NCBI RefSeq assembly: GCF_042643265.1
Contig: NZ_JBHRRZ010000001.1
Coordinates: 128,639-192,638, forward strand
DNA: 64,000 bases
Reading direction: 5' to 3'
DNA from: Virgibacillus_O sediminis
GTDB taxonomy: Bacteria > Bacillota > Bacilli > Bacillales > Amphibacillaceae
Shown here: positions 33,655 to 43,348 of the stretch, piece by piece
How positions within the stretch are numbered: the first letter of the stretch is position 1
How the letters are laid out: every line of letters begins with the position of its first letter
Made by a program: the position numbers and the translations under genes
Notes under the pieces: generated by a model
The model's database searches: none
Seen by the model: the letters and a program-made list of their open reading frames with translations, nothing else
What the model was told of the DNA's origin: nothing

Positions 33655-35173
33655 ATTTCTTTCCGTTCTTCAATCTAGACAGGATCAGCTCCTGCAGACT
33701 TTATGGGAGCATCTGCAGATTTCTCTCACAGCGTTACTGATAGCCATTGTCATTTCCGTTCCACTGGGTATTATCTTAACAAGATACCCCTCTATAGCCG
33801 ACCCCATCATAGGTGTTTCGGCTGTATTGCAAACTATTCCCAGCCTGGCAGTGCTAGCCTTTTTGATTCCCTTTCTAGGGATTGGAACATTACCGGCTAT
33901 TGTCGCGTTGACCATTTATGGACTGCTGCCGATTCTGAGGAATACCTATACTGGGATTAAAGAGGTCGATCCCGCCCTAAAAGAAGCAGCTACAGGAATG
34001 GGGATGAATACGTACAAACGGCTGACGAAAATGGAACTTCCTCTGGCCATGCCGGTGATTATGGCAGGAATACGCACATCTATGGTTCTTATTGTAGGTA
34101 CTACTACTATTGCAGCTCTGATAGGTGCAGGAGGCCTAGGTGAACTGATTCTATTGGGAATTGACCGTGGGGCAGATGTCCATCTGATTCTATTGGGTGC
34201 TATACCTGCAGCCTTACTAGCCATATTCTTGGATCTTATTCTCCGTGGAATCGAACGGGTTTCCGGAAAACTTGGCTTCAAATCTCTTCTTTCCGTAGTA
34301 TTAATTACCGTGTTGATCGTCGGGGTTCCGTTTCTTACTAAGAATTCCTCACAAGCTGATTTAGTAATTGGGGGGAAATTGGGCTCTGAACCGGAAATAT
34401 TAATTAATATGTACAAGCAACTGATAGAGGAAGAAACGAATCTAACCGTAGAACTTGAACCAGGGTTGGGAAAAACAGCCTTTGTATTTTCGGCATTACA
34501 AGAAGGTGATATTGATATTTATCCGGAATTTACCGGCACCGCAATTGTAACTCACCTGGAAGAGCAGGCGGAAAGCAATGATGCTGGTGAAGTATATGAA
34601 CAGGCTGCAGTGGGTATGAAACAGGAGTATGGTATGGAATTCCTTCAGCCGATGCAGTTTAATAACACTTATGCGGTTGCCACAACTAAGGAGCTGGCGA
34701 ATCGGTATAATCTCGAAACCATTGGTGATCTAAAGACAGTGGAGGATGAAATCACTGCCGGGTTCACCTTAGAATTCACTGATCGCTATGATGGTTATGT
34801 GGGAATGCAGGATGTATATGACATCGATATCAATAACATTCGTACAATGGAGCCGGGGATCCGTCAAGACGCCTTGGCAAATGGTGAAGTAGATGTAATC
34901 GATGCTTATGCCACGGACAGTTATATGGTAGAATTAGGACTAGTAACCTTGGAAGATTCAGAAAATTTATTCCCTCCATATCAAGGGGCTCCATTAATGA
35001 GGGAAGAAACCTTAAAAAAATATCCCGAACTGGAAGCTGCTTTAAATCAGCTTGGCGGGAAAATAACTGATGACGAGATGCGGCAGATGAATTATCAGGT
35101 AGACTATGAAGATAGATCTCCGCAGGCCGTAGCAAGGGAATATTTAACAGAGCAAGGTTTATTGGATAATTAA
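33644..35173 (+). CDS. ABC transporter fused permease and substrate-binding protein
   Basis: This 509-residue protein joins an OpuCB-type permease (six hydrophobic segments, about 20-230, with the EAA-type loop EAATGMGMNTYKRLTKMELP) to an OpuCC-type binding domain (about 240-505, with PELEAALNQLGGKITDDEMR and NYQVDYEDRS). Such fusions tether two binding domains to one dimeric channel, as in OpuFB for betaine and EgtU for ergothioneine. The sequence does not let me choose between these. Start at ATG 33644 (or 33647) after GGGGG, overlapping the ATPase gene by 11 bases. Confidence 0.88.
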   Translation: MMNEFLSVLQSRQDQLLQTLWEHLQISLTALLIAIVISVPLGIILTRYPSIADPIIGVSAVLQTIPSLAVLAFLIPFLGIGTLPAIVALTIYGLLPILRNTYTGIKEVDPALKEAATGMGMNTYKRLTKMELPLAMPVIMAGIRTSMVLIVGTTTIAALIGAGGLGELILLGIDRGADVHLILLGAIPAALLAIFLDLILRGIERVSGKLGFKSLLSVVLITVLIVGVPFLTKNSSQADLVIGGKLGSEPEILINMYKQLIEEETNLTVELEPGLGKTAFVFSALQEGDIDIYPEFTGTAIVTHLEEQAESNDAGEVYEQAAVGMKQEYGMEFLQPMQFNNTYAVATTKELANRYNLETIGDLKTVEDEITAGFTLEFTDRYDGYVGMQDVYDIDINNIRTMEPGIRQDALANGEVDVIDAYATDSYMVELGLVTLEDSENLFPPYQGAPLMREETLKKYPELEAALNQLGGKITDDEMRQMNYQVDYEDRSPQAVAREYLTEQGLLDN

Positions 35174-35188
35174 AGGAGGATGATTCAT

Positions 35189-35605
35189 ATGGCATGGAAA
35201 AACCCGTCTAATGAGGAATTAACAGAAATACTGAGCAAGTCGAAGACGATAGCAGTAGTGGGCTTGTCGGATAACCCCTCGAGGACTTCCTATCAAATTG
35301 CTAAGATTATGCAGGAACAGGGCTATAGAATCATACCAGTCAATCCTACCGTCGAAACGGTGCTTGGGGAAAAAGCTTATCCTTCTCTAAAAGATGTCGA
35401 AGAACCTATCGATATCATCAATGTGTTCAGAAGGCCGGAGCACCTGCCGGCTGTTGCTGAGGATGCTGCGGAAACGGACTGCCGCATATTCTGGGCACAG
35501 CAGGGCATTATCAACGAAGAAGCCTACCATTACTTGAAAGAACGGGATTTTACCGTAATAATGGACTTATGCATAAAAGTAGTCCATGCTGTTCTCTTGA
35601 AATAA
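35189..35605 (+). CDS. yneT: YneT, CoA-binding domain protein
   Basis: The 138-residue protein is a stand-alone CoA-binding (Rossmann) domain: KTIAVVGLSDNPSRTSYQIA (about residues 16-35), VNPTV, INVFRRPEHLPAV and FWAQQGI. It is related to the N-terminal domain of succinyl-CoA synthetase alpha and to YccU. Function unknown. ATG 35189 lies 9 bases after AGGAGG; an in-frame ATG at 35180 directly abuts it. Position just before parE is as in B. subtilis. Confidence 0.92.
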   Translation: MAWKNPSNEELTEILSKSKTIAVVGLSDNPSRTSYQIAKIMQEQGYRIIPVNPTVETVLGEKAYPSLKDVEEPIDIINVFRRPEHLPAVAEDAAETDCRIFWAQQGIINEEAYHYLKERDFTVIMDLCIKVVHAVLLK

Positions 35606-35611
35606 CGCAGA

Positions 35612-35642
35612 GGGATGACATACAGCTGTCATCCTTTTTTGT
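35612..35642 (+). terminator. Terminator of yneT
   Basis: GGGATGACA pairs with TGTCATCC around a 6-base loop, followed by TTTTTT. Confidence 0.9.
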
Positions 35643-35838
35643 TGAGCTATTTTTGCTGGAGTGGGGAGCATAGCTCCTGTTGGTTATTACATACAGTAGG
35701 AATTCCCTCTTCCATTTTCGGTCTGACCAGCACCAACAGGGCAGGCTAGGCCTTTGTTCCTGTTAGCATGCAGTTTGCAGATATAGTATACTTAATATCA
35801 TGTTTTGGGGTACTATGAGAATATCGGTAAAAGCAGGT

Positions 35839-35867
35839 TTTACATAAACAAACATTTGTTCTATTAT
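35839..35867 (+). promoter_or_regulatory. parE-parC promoter with LexA box in the spacer
   Basis: TTTACA (35839-35844) and TATTAT (35862-35867) are 17 bases apart. The spacer contains CAAACATTTGTTCT (35849-35862), which fits CGAAC-N4-GTTCG with two mismatches. parEC belongs to the LexA regulon in B. subtilis, so this site is expected. It lies 56 bp before parE. The rest of the gap from 35643 shows nothing recognisable. Confidence 0.65.
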
Positions 35868-35922
35868 AGAGTTATAACTATTATTCATAGACCTCGGTGA
35901 AAAGAAAGGAGTCGACAGCAAT

Positions 35923-37878
35923 ATGGTTAGACAATCGGAAACATATACAGATGAGTCGATTCAGGTATTGGAAGGATTGGATGCCGTCCGGAAACGGCCT
36001 GGAATGTATATAGGCAGTACAGATACACGTGGCCTGCATCATTTAGTATTTGAAATAGTAGATAATGCCGTCGATGAAGCCCTGGCCGGTTATGGCGACC
36101 TAATCAAGGTAACAATACATAAGGATAACAGCATATCGGTAGAGGATACTGGGCGAGGAATACCGACCGGCATGCATCGTACAGGGAAACCTACGACAGA
36201 GGTAATCTTTACGGTGCTCCATGCCGGCGGAAAATTCGGCCAAGGTGGATATAAAACAAGCGGAGGACTGCATGGTGTTGGTGCCTCAGTTGTCAATGCA
36301 CTCTCCGAATGGCTGGAAGTATCCATTTACCGGAATGGCGAGGAGTTTTTTCAGCGGTTTGAAAATGGCGGAAAGCCAGCAGGTTCACTGGAAAAGGTGG
36401 GGAAAACGAAAAAAAGCGGAACGGTGATCCATTTCAAACCGGATACGTCCATTTTTTCCGCAACTACCTATAATTTTGAAACATTATCGGAACGGCTGAG
36501 GGAATCCGCATTCTTGTTAAAAGGGCTGAAGATAGAGCTGGAGGATAAACGTACTGGCGATAAAGAGCTTTACGAATATCCTGATGGCCTTGAATCATTT
36601 GTTGCTTACCTGAATGAAGAAAAGGATACTCTGCATGAAGTAGTATCCTTTGAAGGCGAACAGCAGGGAATTGAAGTGGATTTTGCATTTCAGTTTAATG
36701 ATGGATATGCAGAAAGCATGCTGTCCTTTGTAAATAATGTACGTACCAAGGATGGCGGGACCCACGAATCGGGAGCAAGGGCCGCAATCACCCGAACATT
36801 TAATGAATATGCCCGAAGAACGGCCTTACTGAAGGAAAAAGATAAAAATCTGGAAGGTACCGATTTGCGGGAGGGTCTGACAGCTATTGTTTCCGTTAGA
36901 ATACCAGAGGAAATGCTACAATTCGAAGGACAGACTAAAGGGAAACTCGGAACCACGGAAGCCAGATCTGCCGTTGATTCGGTGGTATCTGAAAAGCTCG
37001 CTTATTTCCTGGAAGAGAATGCAGATATATCTACACTGCTTACGAAAAAGGCAATAAGAGCAAAAGAGGCGAGGGAAGCAGCCAGAAAAGCAAGGGAAGA
37101 TGCACGCTCTGGAAAGAAAAAGCGCCGAAAGGATACACTTCTCAGTGGTAAACTTACGCCGGCTCAATCCAGAAATTCAAGTAAAAACGAGCTGTATCTT
37201 GTAGAGGGTGATTCTGCAGGCGGCTCAGCTAAACAGGGAAGAGACCGTAAGTTCCAGGCAGTCCTTCCCCTTAGGGGTAAAGTGATCAACACAGAAAAGG
37301 CAAATCTGCAGGATGTATTCAAGAATGAGGAAATCTCCACTATCATCCATACAATTGGAGCAGGAGTAGGAGGAGATTTCAATATGGAAGATGTGCAGTA
37401 CGATAAAATTATCATTATGACGGACGCAGATACAGATGGAGCACATATACAGGTGCTTCTGCTCACCTTCTTTTACCGCTATATGCGTTCGCTCGTAGAA
37501 GAAGGTAAAATATTCATAGCACTTCCACCACTTTTTAAAATCTCTAAAGGAAAAGGGAAAAAGGAAAAAGTTGTATATGCCTGGGAAGAACAGGAAATGA
37601 AAAAAGCTGTGAAGGAATTCAAAAATGGCTATATTATCCAGCGGTATAAGGGTCTTGGCGAAATGAACGCAGACCAGTTATGGGAGACTACCATGAATCC
37701 GGAAACACGTACACTTATCCGAGTAACTATTGATGACCTTGCAAGAGCTGAGCGCAGGGTAACTACATTGATGGGGGATAAGGTAGAACCACGAAGGAAA
37801 TGGATAGAAGGGCATGTGGAGTTCGGAATGGACGAAGATGCAAGCATATTGGAAAACGATAAGATTCATAATTCATAG
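35923..37878 (+). CDS. parE: ParE, DNA topoisomerase IV subunit B
   Basis: This 651-residue ATPase subunit powers decatenation of daughter chromosomes. The GHKL domain shows VDNAVDEALAGY, GRGIPTG and GGLHGVGASVVNALS; the Toprim domain has EGDSAGGSAKQGRDRKFQA and DADTDGAHIQ. It is called ParE rather than GyrB because it lies after yneT and directly before parC, as in B. subtilis, and because gyrB normally sits near dnaA. AAAGGAG precedes the ATG. The parC start is 24 bp downstream. Confidence 0.96.
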   Translation: MVRQSETYTDESIQVLEGLDAVRKRPGMYIGSTDTRGLHHLVFEIVDNAVDEALAGYGDLIKVTIHKDNSISVEDTGRGIPTGMHRTGKPTTEVIFTVLHAGGKFGQGGYKTSGGLHGVGASVVNALSEWLEVSIYRNGEEFFQRFENGGKPAGSLEKVGKTKKSGTVIHFKPDTSIFSATTYNFETLSERLRESAFLLKGLKIELEDKRTGDKELYEYPDGLESFVAYLNEEKDTLHEVVSFEGEQQGIEVDFAFQFNDGYAESMLSFVNNVRTKDGGTHESGARAAITRTFNEYARRTALLKEKDKNLEGTDLREGLTAIVSVRIPEEMLQFEGQTKGKLGTTEARSAVDSVVSEKLAYFLEENADISTLLTKKAIRAKEAREAARKAREDARSGKKKRRKDTLLSGKLTPAQSRNSSKNELYLVEGDSAGGSAKQGRDRKFQAVLPLRGKVINTEKANLQDVFKNEEISTIIHTIGAGVGGDFNMEDVQYDKIIIMTDADTDGAHIQVLLLTFFYRYMRSLVEEGKIFIALPPLFKISKGKGKKEKVVYAWEEQEMKKAVKEFKNGYIIQRYKGLGEMNADQLWETTMNPETRTLIRVTIDDLARAERRVTTLMGDKVEPRRKWIEGHVEFGMDEDASILENDKIHNS

Positions 37879-37902
37879 ATAGCTAAATAAGGGGAGATTG
37901 TT

Positions 37903-40353
37903 TTGGCACAGCCAGAAAAATATTTGGACCTTCCTTTAGAAGAAGTGATAGGTGACAGATTTGGAAGGTACAGCAAGTATATTATTCAAGATAGGGCACT
38001 GCCTGATGCGAGGGATGGATTAAAGCCTGTGCAACGCAGAATTTTGTATGCCATGCATGAAGAGCGGAACGTATATGATAAAAACTTCCGCAAATCAGCC
38101 AAGACAGTGGGGACCGTCATCGGGAATTATCATCCGCACGGTGATTCCTCTGTTTATGAAGCAATGGTACGCATGAGCCAGGATTGGAAGATGAGAAATG
38201 TCCTGGTAGAAATGCATGGTAATAACGGGAGCATTGATGGAGATCCATCAGCAGCCATGCGTTATACAGAAGCGCGCCTTGCCCGGATTACGTCGGAACT
38301 TCTCCGGGATATTGATAAGGAAACCGTTGATTTCATCCTTAATTTTGATGAAACTTCAGAAGAGCCGGTTGTACTGCCGGCAAAGTTCCCTAATCTTCTC
38401 GTGAACGGCTCAACCGGTATTTCTTCCGGTTATGCAACAGATATACCTCCTCATAACTTAGCAGAAGTAATCGATGCAGTTATCATGCGCATGGACAAGC
38501 CTCAGGCTGGAGTAGACGATTTAATGAGCGTGATGAAAGGCCCTGATTTTCCAACAGGTGGAATAGTCCAGGGTAAAGACGGAATTAAAAAAGCATATGA
38601 AACTGGACGCGGAAAAGTTATTGTGCGAGGAAGGGCTGTTGTGGAAGATCTGCGTGGCAACCGCCAACAGATTGTCATCGATGAGGTTCCCTATGAAGTG
38701 AACAAGGCCAATATGGTCAAAAAAATCGATGAACTGCGAATCGACCGTAAAGTGGAAGGCATCGCGGAGGTCCGGGATGAAACAGACCGGACAGGATTGC
38801 GGATTGTAATTGAACTGAAGAAGGACGCGAACAGCGAGGGCATTTTGAACTACCTTTATAAAAATACTGACCTGCAAGTAACCTATCATTTCAATATGGT
38901 CGCTATCCAGGATAAGACACCCAAGCTGCTTTCGCTCCCTCAAATGATTGATGCCTATATCCAGCATCAAAAAGATGTGGTGACAAGACAGACAGCCTAT
39001 GACTTGAGGAAAGCAAAAGATAGAGCTCACATAGTGGAAGGGTTGAAAAAAGCTGTCTCCATTTTGGATCAGCTGATTGTAACGATCCGTGAGTCAAAAG
39101 ATAAGCAAGATGCAAAAAAACGGATTATGGAAGCCTACGGTTTTACAGAGGTTCAGGCAGAAGCAATCGTAATGCTCCAGCTTTATAGATTGACTAACAC
39201 AGATATCACTATGCTGGAAAAGGAAGCAGATGAGCTTCAGAGGAATATAGAAGAATGGGAATCGATTCTCGCAAGCGAGAAAAAGCTCCATCAAACAATC
39301 AAAAAAGACTTGAAACAAATTAGAAAGACGTTTGCTGACCCCCGTAAAACAGTAATTGAAGACAAAATAGACGAATTGAGAATCAACATCGAAGTGATGG
39401 TTGCCAGTGAGGATGTACTTACTTCCGTAACGAGAGACGGATATATCAAGCGGACAAGCCTACGGTCATACGCTGCTTCCAACGGAGAGGACTTGGCCTT
39501 GAAGGAGGGAGACCATCTCACTTCATTGATAGAGCTGAATACGACTGATAAGCTGCTTCTCTTCACCAACAAAGGGAAGTATTTGGTAATACCTGTGCAT
39601 CAGCTGCCCGAAATACGCTGGAAGGATATGGGTCAGCACATTTCTAATCTCGTATCTCTGAACAAGGATGAGCAGATCATTAAAACAATCCCAATAAGAG
39701 AATTCAAGGATGATCACTATCTGGTTTTCTTTACGAAAAATGGAATGATTAAGCGAAGCGAACTAAAATTGTATGATGCTCAGCGACATTCGAAGCCATT
39801 AATCGCATTGAATATTAAAAAAGGTGATGAGCTTATCGATGCTCATATGACCGATGGAAGCTATGATGTATTTATTTCGTCTAACACAGGCTATGGCGTC
39901 TGGTATGAAGAGTCGGAGGTTTCTGTGGTCGGGCAAAGAGCTGCCGGGGTAAAAGCCATCCAGCTGAAGGATGGGGAGCATGTTGTATCCGGTCAGGTGT
40001 TCTATAGTACTGCTAGTCCCTCCCTTGTCCTGGTGACACAGCGTGGTGCATGCAAACGAATGAAGTTACAGGAATTTGAGAAGTCGGGAAGAGCTAAACG
40101 GGGCCTAGTGATGTTGAAGGAATTGAAGAACAGACCGCATCGCGTCAAAGGTTTGTTTGCTGTGGAAGACAACGTTCAGTTCTCCGCACAGACGGAAAAT
40201 GGGGAGATACATACCATTTCCCCATGGGAGCTGTCGGCCAAGGACCGTTACAGCAATGGCTCCTTTGTAATCGATACAGATAACTATGGACAAGTAACAG
40301 AGGTTTGGAAAGAAGCGCCTTATGAAAAGCCCTTTGAGGGGTCCGAGGAATAA
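37903..40353 (+). CDS. parC: ParC, DNA topoisomerase IV subunit A
   Basis: The 816-residue subunit cuts and rejoins DNA. The catalytic tyrosine is in AAMRYTEARL (near residue 124); the quinolone-sensitive region reads HPHGDSSVYEAMVRMSQDW, with the usual serine present, so no classical resistance change is seen. The C-terminal part is a beta-pinwheel with degenerate repeats from about residue 490. It starts with TTG after AAGGGGAG. It forms an operon with parE. Confidence 0.96.
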   Translation: MAQPEKYLDLPLEEVIGDRFGRYSKYIIQDRALPDARDGLKPVQRRILYAMHEERNVYDKNFRKSAKTVGTVIGNYHPHGDSSVYEAMVRMSQDWKMRNVLVEMHGNNGSIDGDPSAAMRYTEARLARITSELLRDIDKETVDFILNFDETSEEPVVLPAKFPNLLVNGSTGISSGYATDIPPHNLAEVIDAVIMRMDKPQAGVDDLMSVMKGPDFPTGGIVQGKDGIKKAYETGRGKVIVRGRAVVEDLRGNRQQIVIDEVPYEVNKANMVKKIDELRIDRKVEGIAEVRDETDRTGLRIVIELKKDANSEGILNYLYKNTDLQVTYHFNMVAIQDKTPKLLSLPQMIDAYIQHQKDVVTRQTAYDLRKAKDRAHIVEGLKKAVSILDQLIVTIRESKDKQDAKKRIMEAYGFTEVQAEAIVMLQLYRLTNTDITMLEKEADELQRNIEEWESILASEKKLHQTIKKDLKQIRKTFADPRKTVIEDKIDELRINIEVMVASEDVLTSVTRDGYIKRTSLRSYAASNGEDLALKEGDHLTSLIELNTTDKLLLFTNKGKYLVIPVHQLPEIRWKDMGQHISNLVSLNKDEQIIKTIPIREFKDDHYLVFFTKNGMIKRSELKLYDAQRHSKPLIALNIKKGDELIDAHMTDGSYDVFISSNTGYGVWYEESEVSVVGQRAAGVKAIQLKDGEHVVSGQVFYSTASPSLVLVTQRGACKRMKLQEFEKSGRAKRGLVMLKELKNRPHRVKGLFAVEDNVQFSAQTENGEIHTISPWELSAKDRYSNGSFVIDTDNYGQVTEVWKEAPYEKPFEGSEE

Positions 40354-40485
40354 TAAGACAATCAGATGAATACGATAAAAAATTAAGAAAATAGGAAAAA
40401 TTATTGTGATTCTTTGTCTTTCAAGCTACAATTTAGATATACACTCTGATTGGTAACTTATTCCGGGAGACCGAGGAGGGTTATG

Positions 40486-41628
40486 ATGAATTTTGAACTG
40501 ACAAAGGAACAGCAGATGGTTCAAAAAGTGGTAAGGGAATTCGCGGATGAGATAATCCGCCCCAGGGCAATTGAAATTGATAGAGAGGCTAAATTCCCAG
40601 CAGACATCTTCGACCAGATGGGCGAGCTTGGTCTGCTGGGCATTCCTTTCCCTGAGAAGTATGGAGGATCAGGAGGAGACACCCTGTCCTATGCTCTTGC
40701 CGTTGAAGAAATCGGCCGGGTATGCGGTAGTACAGGTCTCAGCTATGCAGCTGCTGTTTCACTAGGTGCCAGCCCTATCTATTATTTCGGAACAGAAGAG
40801 CAAAAGCAAAAATATTTGGTTCCTATGGCTCAAGGGAAGACTCTTGGGTCTTTCGGGTTGACAGAGCCTAATGCTGGATCTGATGCCGGTGGAACTAAGA
40901 CTGCAGCAGAAGAAAGTGGAGAAAACTATCTGATAAATGGGGAGAAATGCTTTATAACCAATGCTTCCTATGCGGAACAGATTATTGTCACCGCAGTAAC
41001 CGGAAAAGACGCTAAAGGAAAGAATCTGATTTCCTCCCTTATTGTACCAACAAAAACAGAGGGAGTTCATATTACCAACAATTATGATAAGATGGGTGTT
41101 CGTGGATCGGATACAGCTGAAATAGTATTAGAAAATGTAAGCGTTTCAAAAATCAATCTGCTGGGTCAGCCAAACAAAGGATTTCCTCAGTTCCTTCAGA
41201 CCTTGGACGGCGGCCGGATCTCTATTGCCGCACTTGGACTCGGTATCGCCCAAGCGTCACTGGATAGATCATTAGCCTATTCAAAAGAACGGGAGCAGTT
41301 CGGCAGGAAGATCTCCACGTTTCAAGCTATTCAATTTAAATTAGCAGACATGGCAATGGAAGTAGAACTCGCCCGTAATATGGTCTATAAAGCTGCCTGG
41401 CTTAAGGACAGCGGCAAAGAATTTGGCAAGGAAGCTGCGTTTGCCAAACTTTACGCAACTGAGACCGCATTCCGGGCGGCAAATCAGGCCATCCAAATTC
41501 ATGGGGGATATGGATACATGCGGGAATATGAAGTAGAGAGATACTTGCGGGATGCAAAATTATTGGAAATAGGAGAGGGAACTTCAGAGATTCAAAGACT
41601 GGTGATTGCCAGGCAGCTCGGATGTTAA
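40486..41628 (+). CDS. Acyl-CoA dehydrogenase (YngJ-like)
   Basis: This 380-residue flavoenzyme oxidises a short or branched acyl-CoA to the enoyl-CoA. Family motifs are SFGLTEPNAGSDAGG near residue 125, MGVRGSDTAEI, and the C-terminal LEIGEGTSEIQR, whose glutamate in GEGT is the usual catalytic base. Gene context (biotin carboxylase, BCCP, hydratase and carboxylase beta subunit) points to isovaleryl-CoA in leucine degradation, as for yngJ. ATG 40486 lies 6 bases after GGAGG; upstream in-frame starts lack a site. It is the first gene of the operon. Confidence 0.9.
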   Translation: MNFELTKEQQMVQKVVREFADEIIRPRAIEIDREAKFPADIFDQMGELGLLGIPFPEKYGGSGGDTLSYALAVEEIGRVCGSTGLSYAAAVSLGASPIYYFGTEEQKQKYLVPMAQGKTLGSFGLTEPNAGSDAGGTKTAAEESGENYLINGEKCFITNASYAEQIIVTAVTGKDAKGKNLISSLIVPTKTEGVHITNNYDKMGVRGSDTAEIVLENVSVSKINLLGQPNKGFPQFLQTLDGGRISIAALGLGIAQASLDRSLAYSKEREQFGRKISTFQAIQFKLADMAMEVELARNMVYKAAWLKDSGKEFGKEAAFAKLYATETAFRAANQAIQIHGGYGYMREYEVERYLRDAKLLEIGEGTSEIQRLVIARQLGC

Positions 41629-41685
41629 ACGGTATGAGATTAACCAATCATAATATTGAGCCGGACAGTCAGGGGAGGAGTTTCC

Positions 41686-43056
41686 ATGATTAAGAAACTA
41701 TTGATTGCAAACCGCGGAGAGATCGCCAGACGTGTTATTCGCACCTGCAAAGAAATGGGCATTCACTCAATTGCTGTATATTCAGAAGCGGATCAATATG
41801 CTCCCCATGTTTTTGAGGCAGACGAAAGTCATCTGATCGGCCCATCAAGAGTGGATGAGAGCTATATGAATATTGATAAAATCCTGACGGCAGCTAAAAA
41901 GGCTGGTGCCGACGCAATCCACCCAGGATATGGCTTTCTTAGCGAAAATGCTTCTTTTGCAGAGAGGTGCAGGGACGAAAACATCATCTTTATCGGACCG
42001 TCCCCGGATATCATTAGACAGATGGGGGATAAAACAGCTGCCAGGAAAGCAATGAGGGATGCCGGGGTTCCAGTCGTGCCAGGGTCTGTAGGAATAGTAG
42101 GCTCCGCTGAAGAAGCAATGAGCTCCGCCGGCAAAATCGGCTATCCCATCATGCTGAAAGCTTCAGCTGGTGGAGGCGGAATAGGAATGCAGGAAGTACA
42201 CGATGAAAAGGAATTAATGAAAGCTTATGCAAGCAATTCCAAGCGGGCTAAGACCTTCTTTGGTGATGGCTCCATGTTTTTGGAAAAGAAATTGGAGAAT
42301 GCCAGGCATATCGAAATACAAATCATCGGAGACTCATTTGGAAATGTCATTCATTTATTTGAACGGGAATGTTCCATACAGCGGAGGAATCAAAAAGTTT
42401 TAGAAGAGGCCCCCTCCTCCTTTATTTCTGATGAGACAAGAAGGCAAATGGCGGAAACAGCTGTAAGGGCTGCAAACACCCTGAATTATAGTAGTGCTGG
42501 AACAATAGAATTCTTAGTAGATGAGCGGGAAAAGTTCTACTTCCTGGAGATGAATACCCGTATTCAAGTAGAGCATCCGGTTACAGAAGAAATTACCGGT
42601 ACTGATATTGTCGAACTCCAGATAAACGTTGCTAATAATAAGAAACTTCCTTTTACACAAGAACAAATTAAATACCGGGGCAAGGCAATAGAAGCTCGCA
42701 TTTATGCAGAAGACCATCGCACTTTTTTCCCCTCTCCAGGTCATATTGATACTTTCCATCCTCCTTGTGGAGAAGATATCCGTAATGAAATAGCTGTAAC
42801 TGAAAACTATCAGGTTACTCCTTACTATGATCCTATGATTGGAAAATTGATTGTGAAAGGGGAGACGAGAGAAGCAGCAATAAAACGACTCAAAACCGCT
42901 CTCAGTCAATATAGGATTGGCGGTATAAAAACCAATCTCCCCATGCTTCGGGAGATTATAGAGTCAGAGGCATTCCAAAAAGGGGAGACTACTACCTCTT
43001 TTGTCCAGGATCATTATATTCCTAATATTTCCACTGTAGAAAAGGAGGAGAAATAA
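41686..43056 (+). CDS. Biotin carboxylase subunit of an acyl-CoA carboxylase (YngH-like)
   Basis: The 456-residue protein has the biotin carboxylase fold: KKLLIANRGEIARRVIRTCK at the start, the ATP-grasp glycine loop KASAGGGGIGM (about 155-165), FLEKKLENARHIEIQIIGD, and the catalytic EMNTRIQVEHPVTEE. It carboxylates biotin on the small carrier encoded next. Context suggests 3-methylcrotonyl-CoA as the final acceptor. ATG 41686 follows GGGGAGGAG; an in-frame start at 41656 does not fit the family start. The next gene begins immediately after its stop. Confidence 0.9.
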   Translation: MIKKLLIANRGEIARRVIRTCKEMGIHSIAVYSEADQYAPHVFEADESHLIGPSRVDESYMNIDKILTAAKKAGADAIHPGYGFLSENASFAERCRDENIIFIGPSPDIIRQMGDKTAARKAMRDAGVPVVPGSVGIVGSAEEAMSSAGKIGYPIMLKASAGGGGIGMQEVHDEKELMKAYASNSKRAKTFFGDGSMFLEKKLENARHIEIQIIGDSFGNVIHLFERECSIQRRNQKVLEEAPSSFISDETRRQMAETAVRAANTLNYSSAGTIEFLVDEREKFYFLEMNTRIQVEHPVTEEITGTDIVELQINVANNKKLPFTQEQIKYRGKAIEARIYAEDHRTFFPSPGHIDTFHPPCGEDIRNEIAVTENYQVTPYYDPMIGKLIVKGETREAAIKRLKTALSQYRIGGIKTNLPMLREIIESEAFQKGETTTSFVQDHYIPNISTVEKEEK

Positions 43057-43269
43057 GTGCAGGAGCTAAAAGCAACTATGGCGGGGAGTGTATGGAAGGT
43101 TGCAGTCAATCCAGGGGAAGCTGTTCAGGAAGATCAGGATATTATCATCCTTGAATCGATGAAAATGGAAATCCCGATTACTGCAGAAGAGGATGGTACG
43201 GTAAGAGAGATTAAAGTAGCGGAAGGGGACTTTGTGAATGAAGGGGATGTAATAGCGGTCATTGAATGA
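43057..43269 (+). CDS. Biotin/lipoyl carrier protein (BCCP domain)
   Basis: This 70-residue protein is a bare biotinyl domain with the attachment lysine in ESMKMEIP (Lys35 region) and matching second half GTVREIKVAEGDFVNEGDV. It carries carboxybiotin from the carboxylase subunit before it to the carboxyltransferase at 44146. It starts with GTG directly after the preceding stop, with AAAGGAGGAG upstream, and corresponds to B. subtilis yngHB. Confidence 0.92.
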   Translation: MQELKATMAGSVWKVAVNPGEAVQEDQDIIILESMKMEIPITAEEDGTVREIKVAEGDFVNEGDVIAVIE

Positions 43270-43348
43270 AATATCAAGGTATCTTGCAGACTTTCGATTC
43301 CATACTAAGCATCTTTATTCTTCTTTTTAAATATGGAAGGAGGTCATC

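Noticed and set aside
35923..40353. DNA gyrase (gyrB-gyrA) instead of topoisomerase IV
   Set aside because: The yneT-parE-parC order and the lack of recF or dnaN neighbours favour topoisomerase IV.
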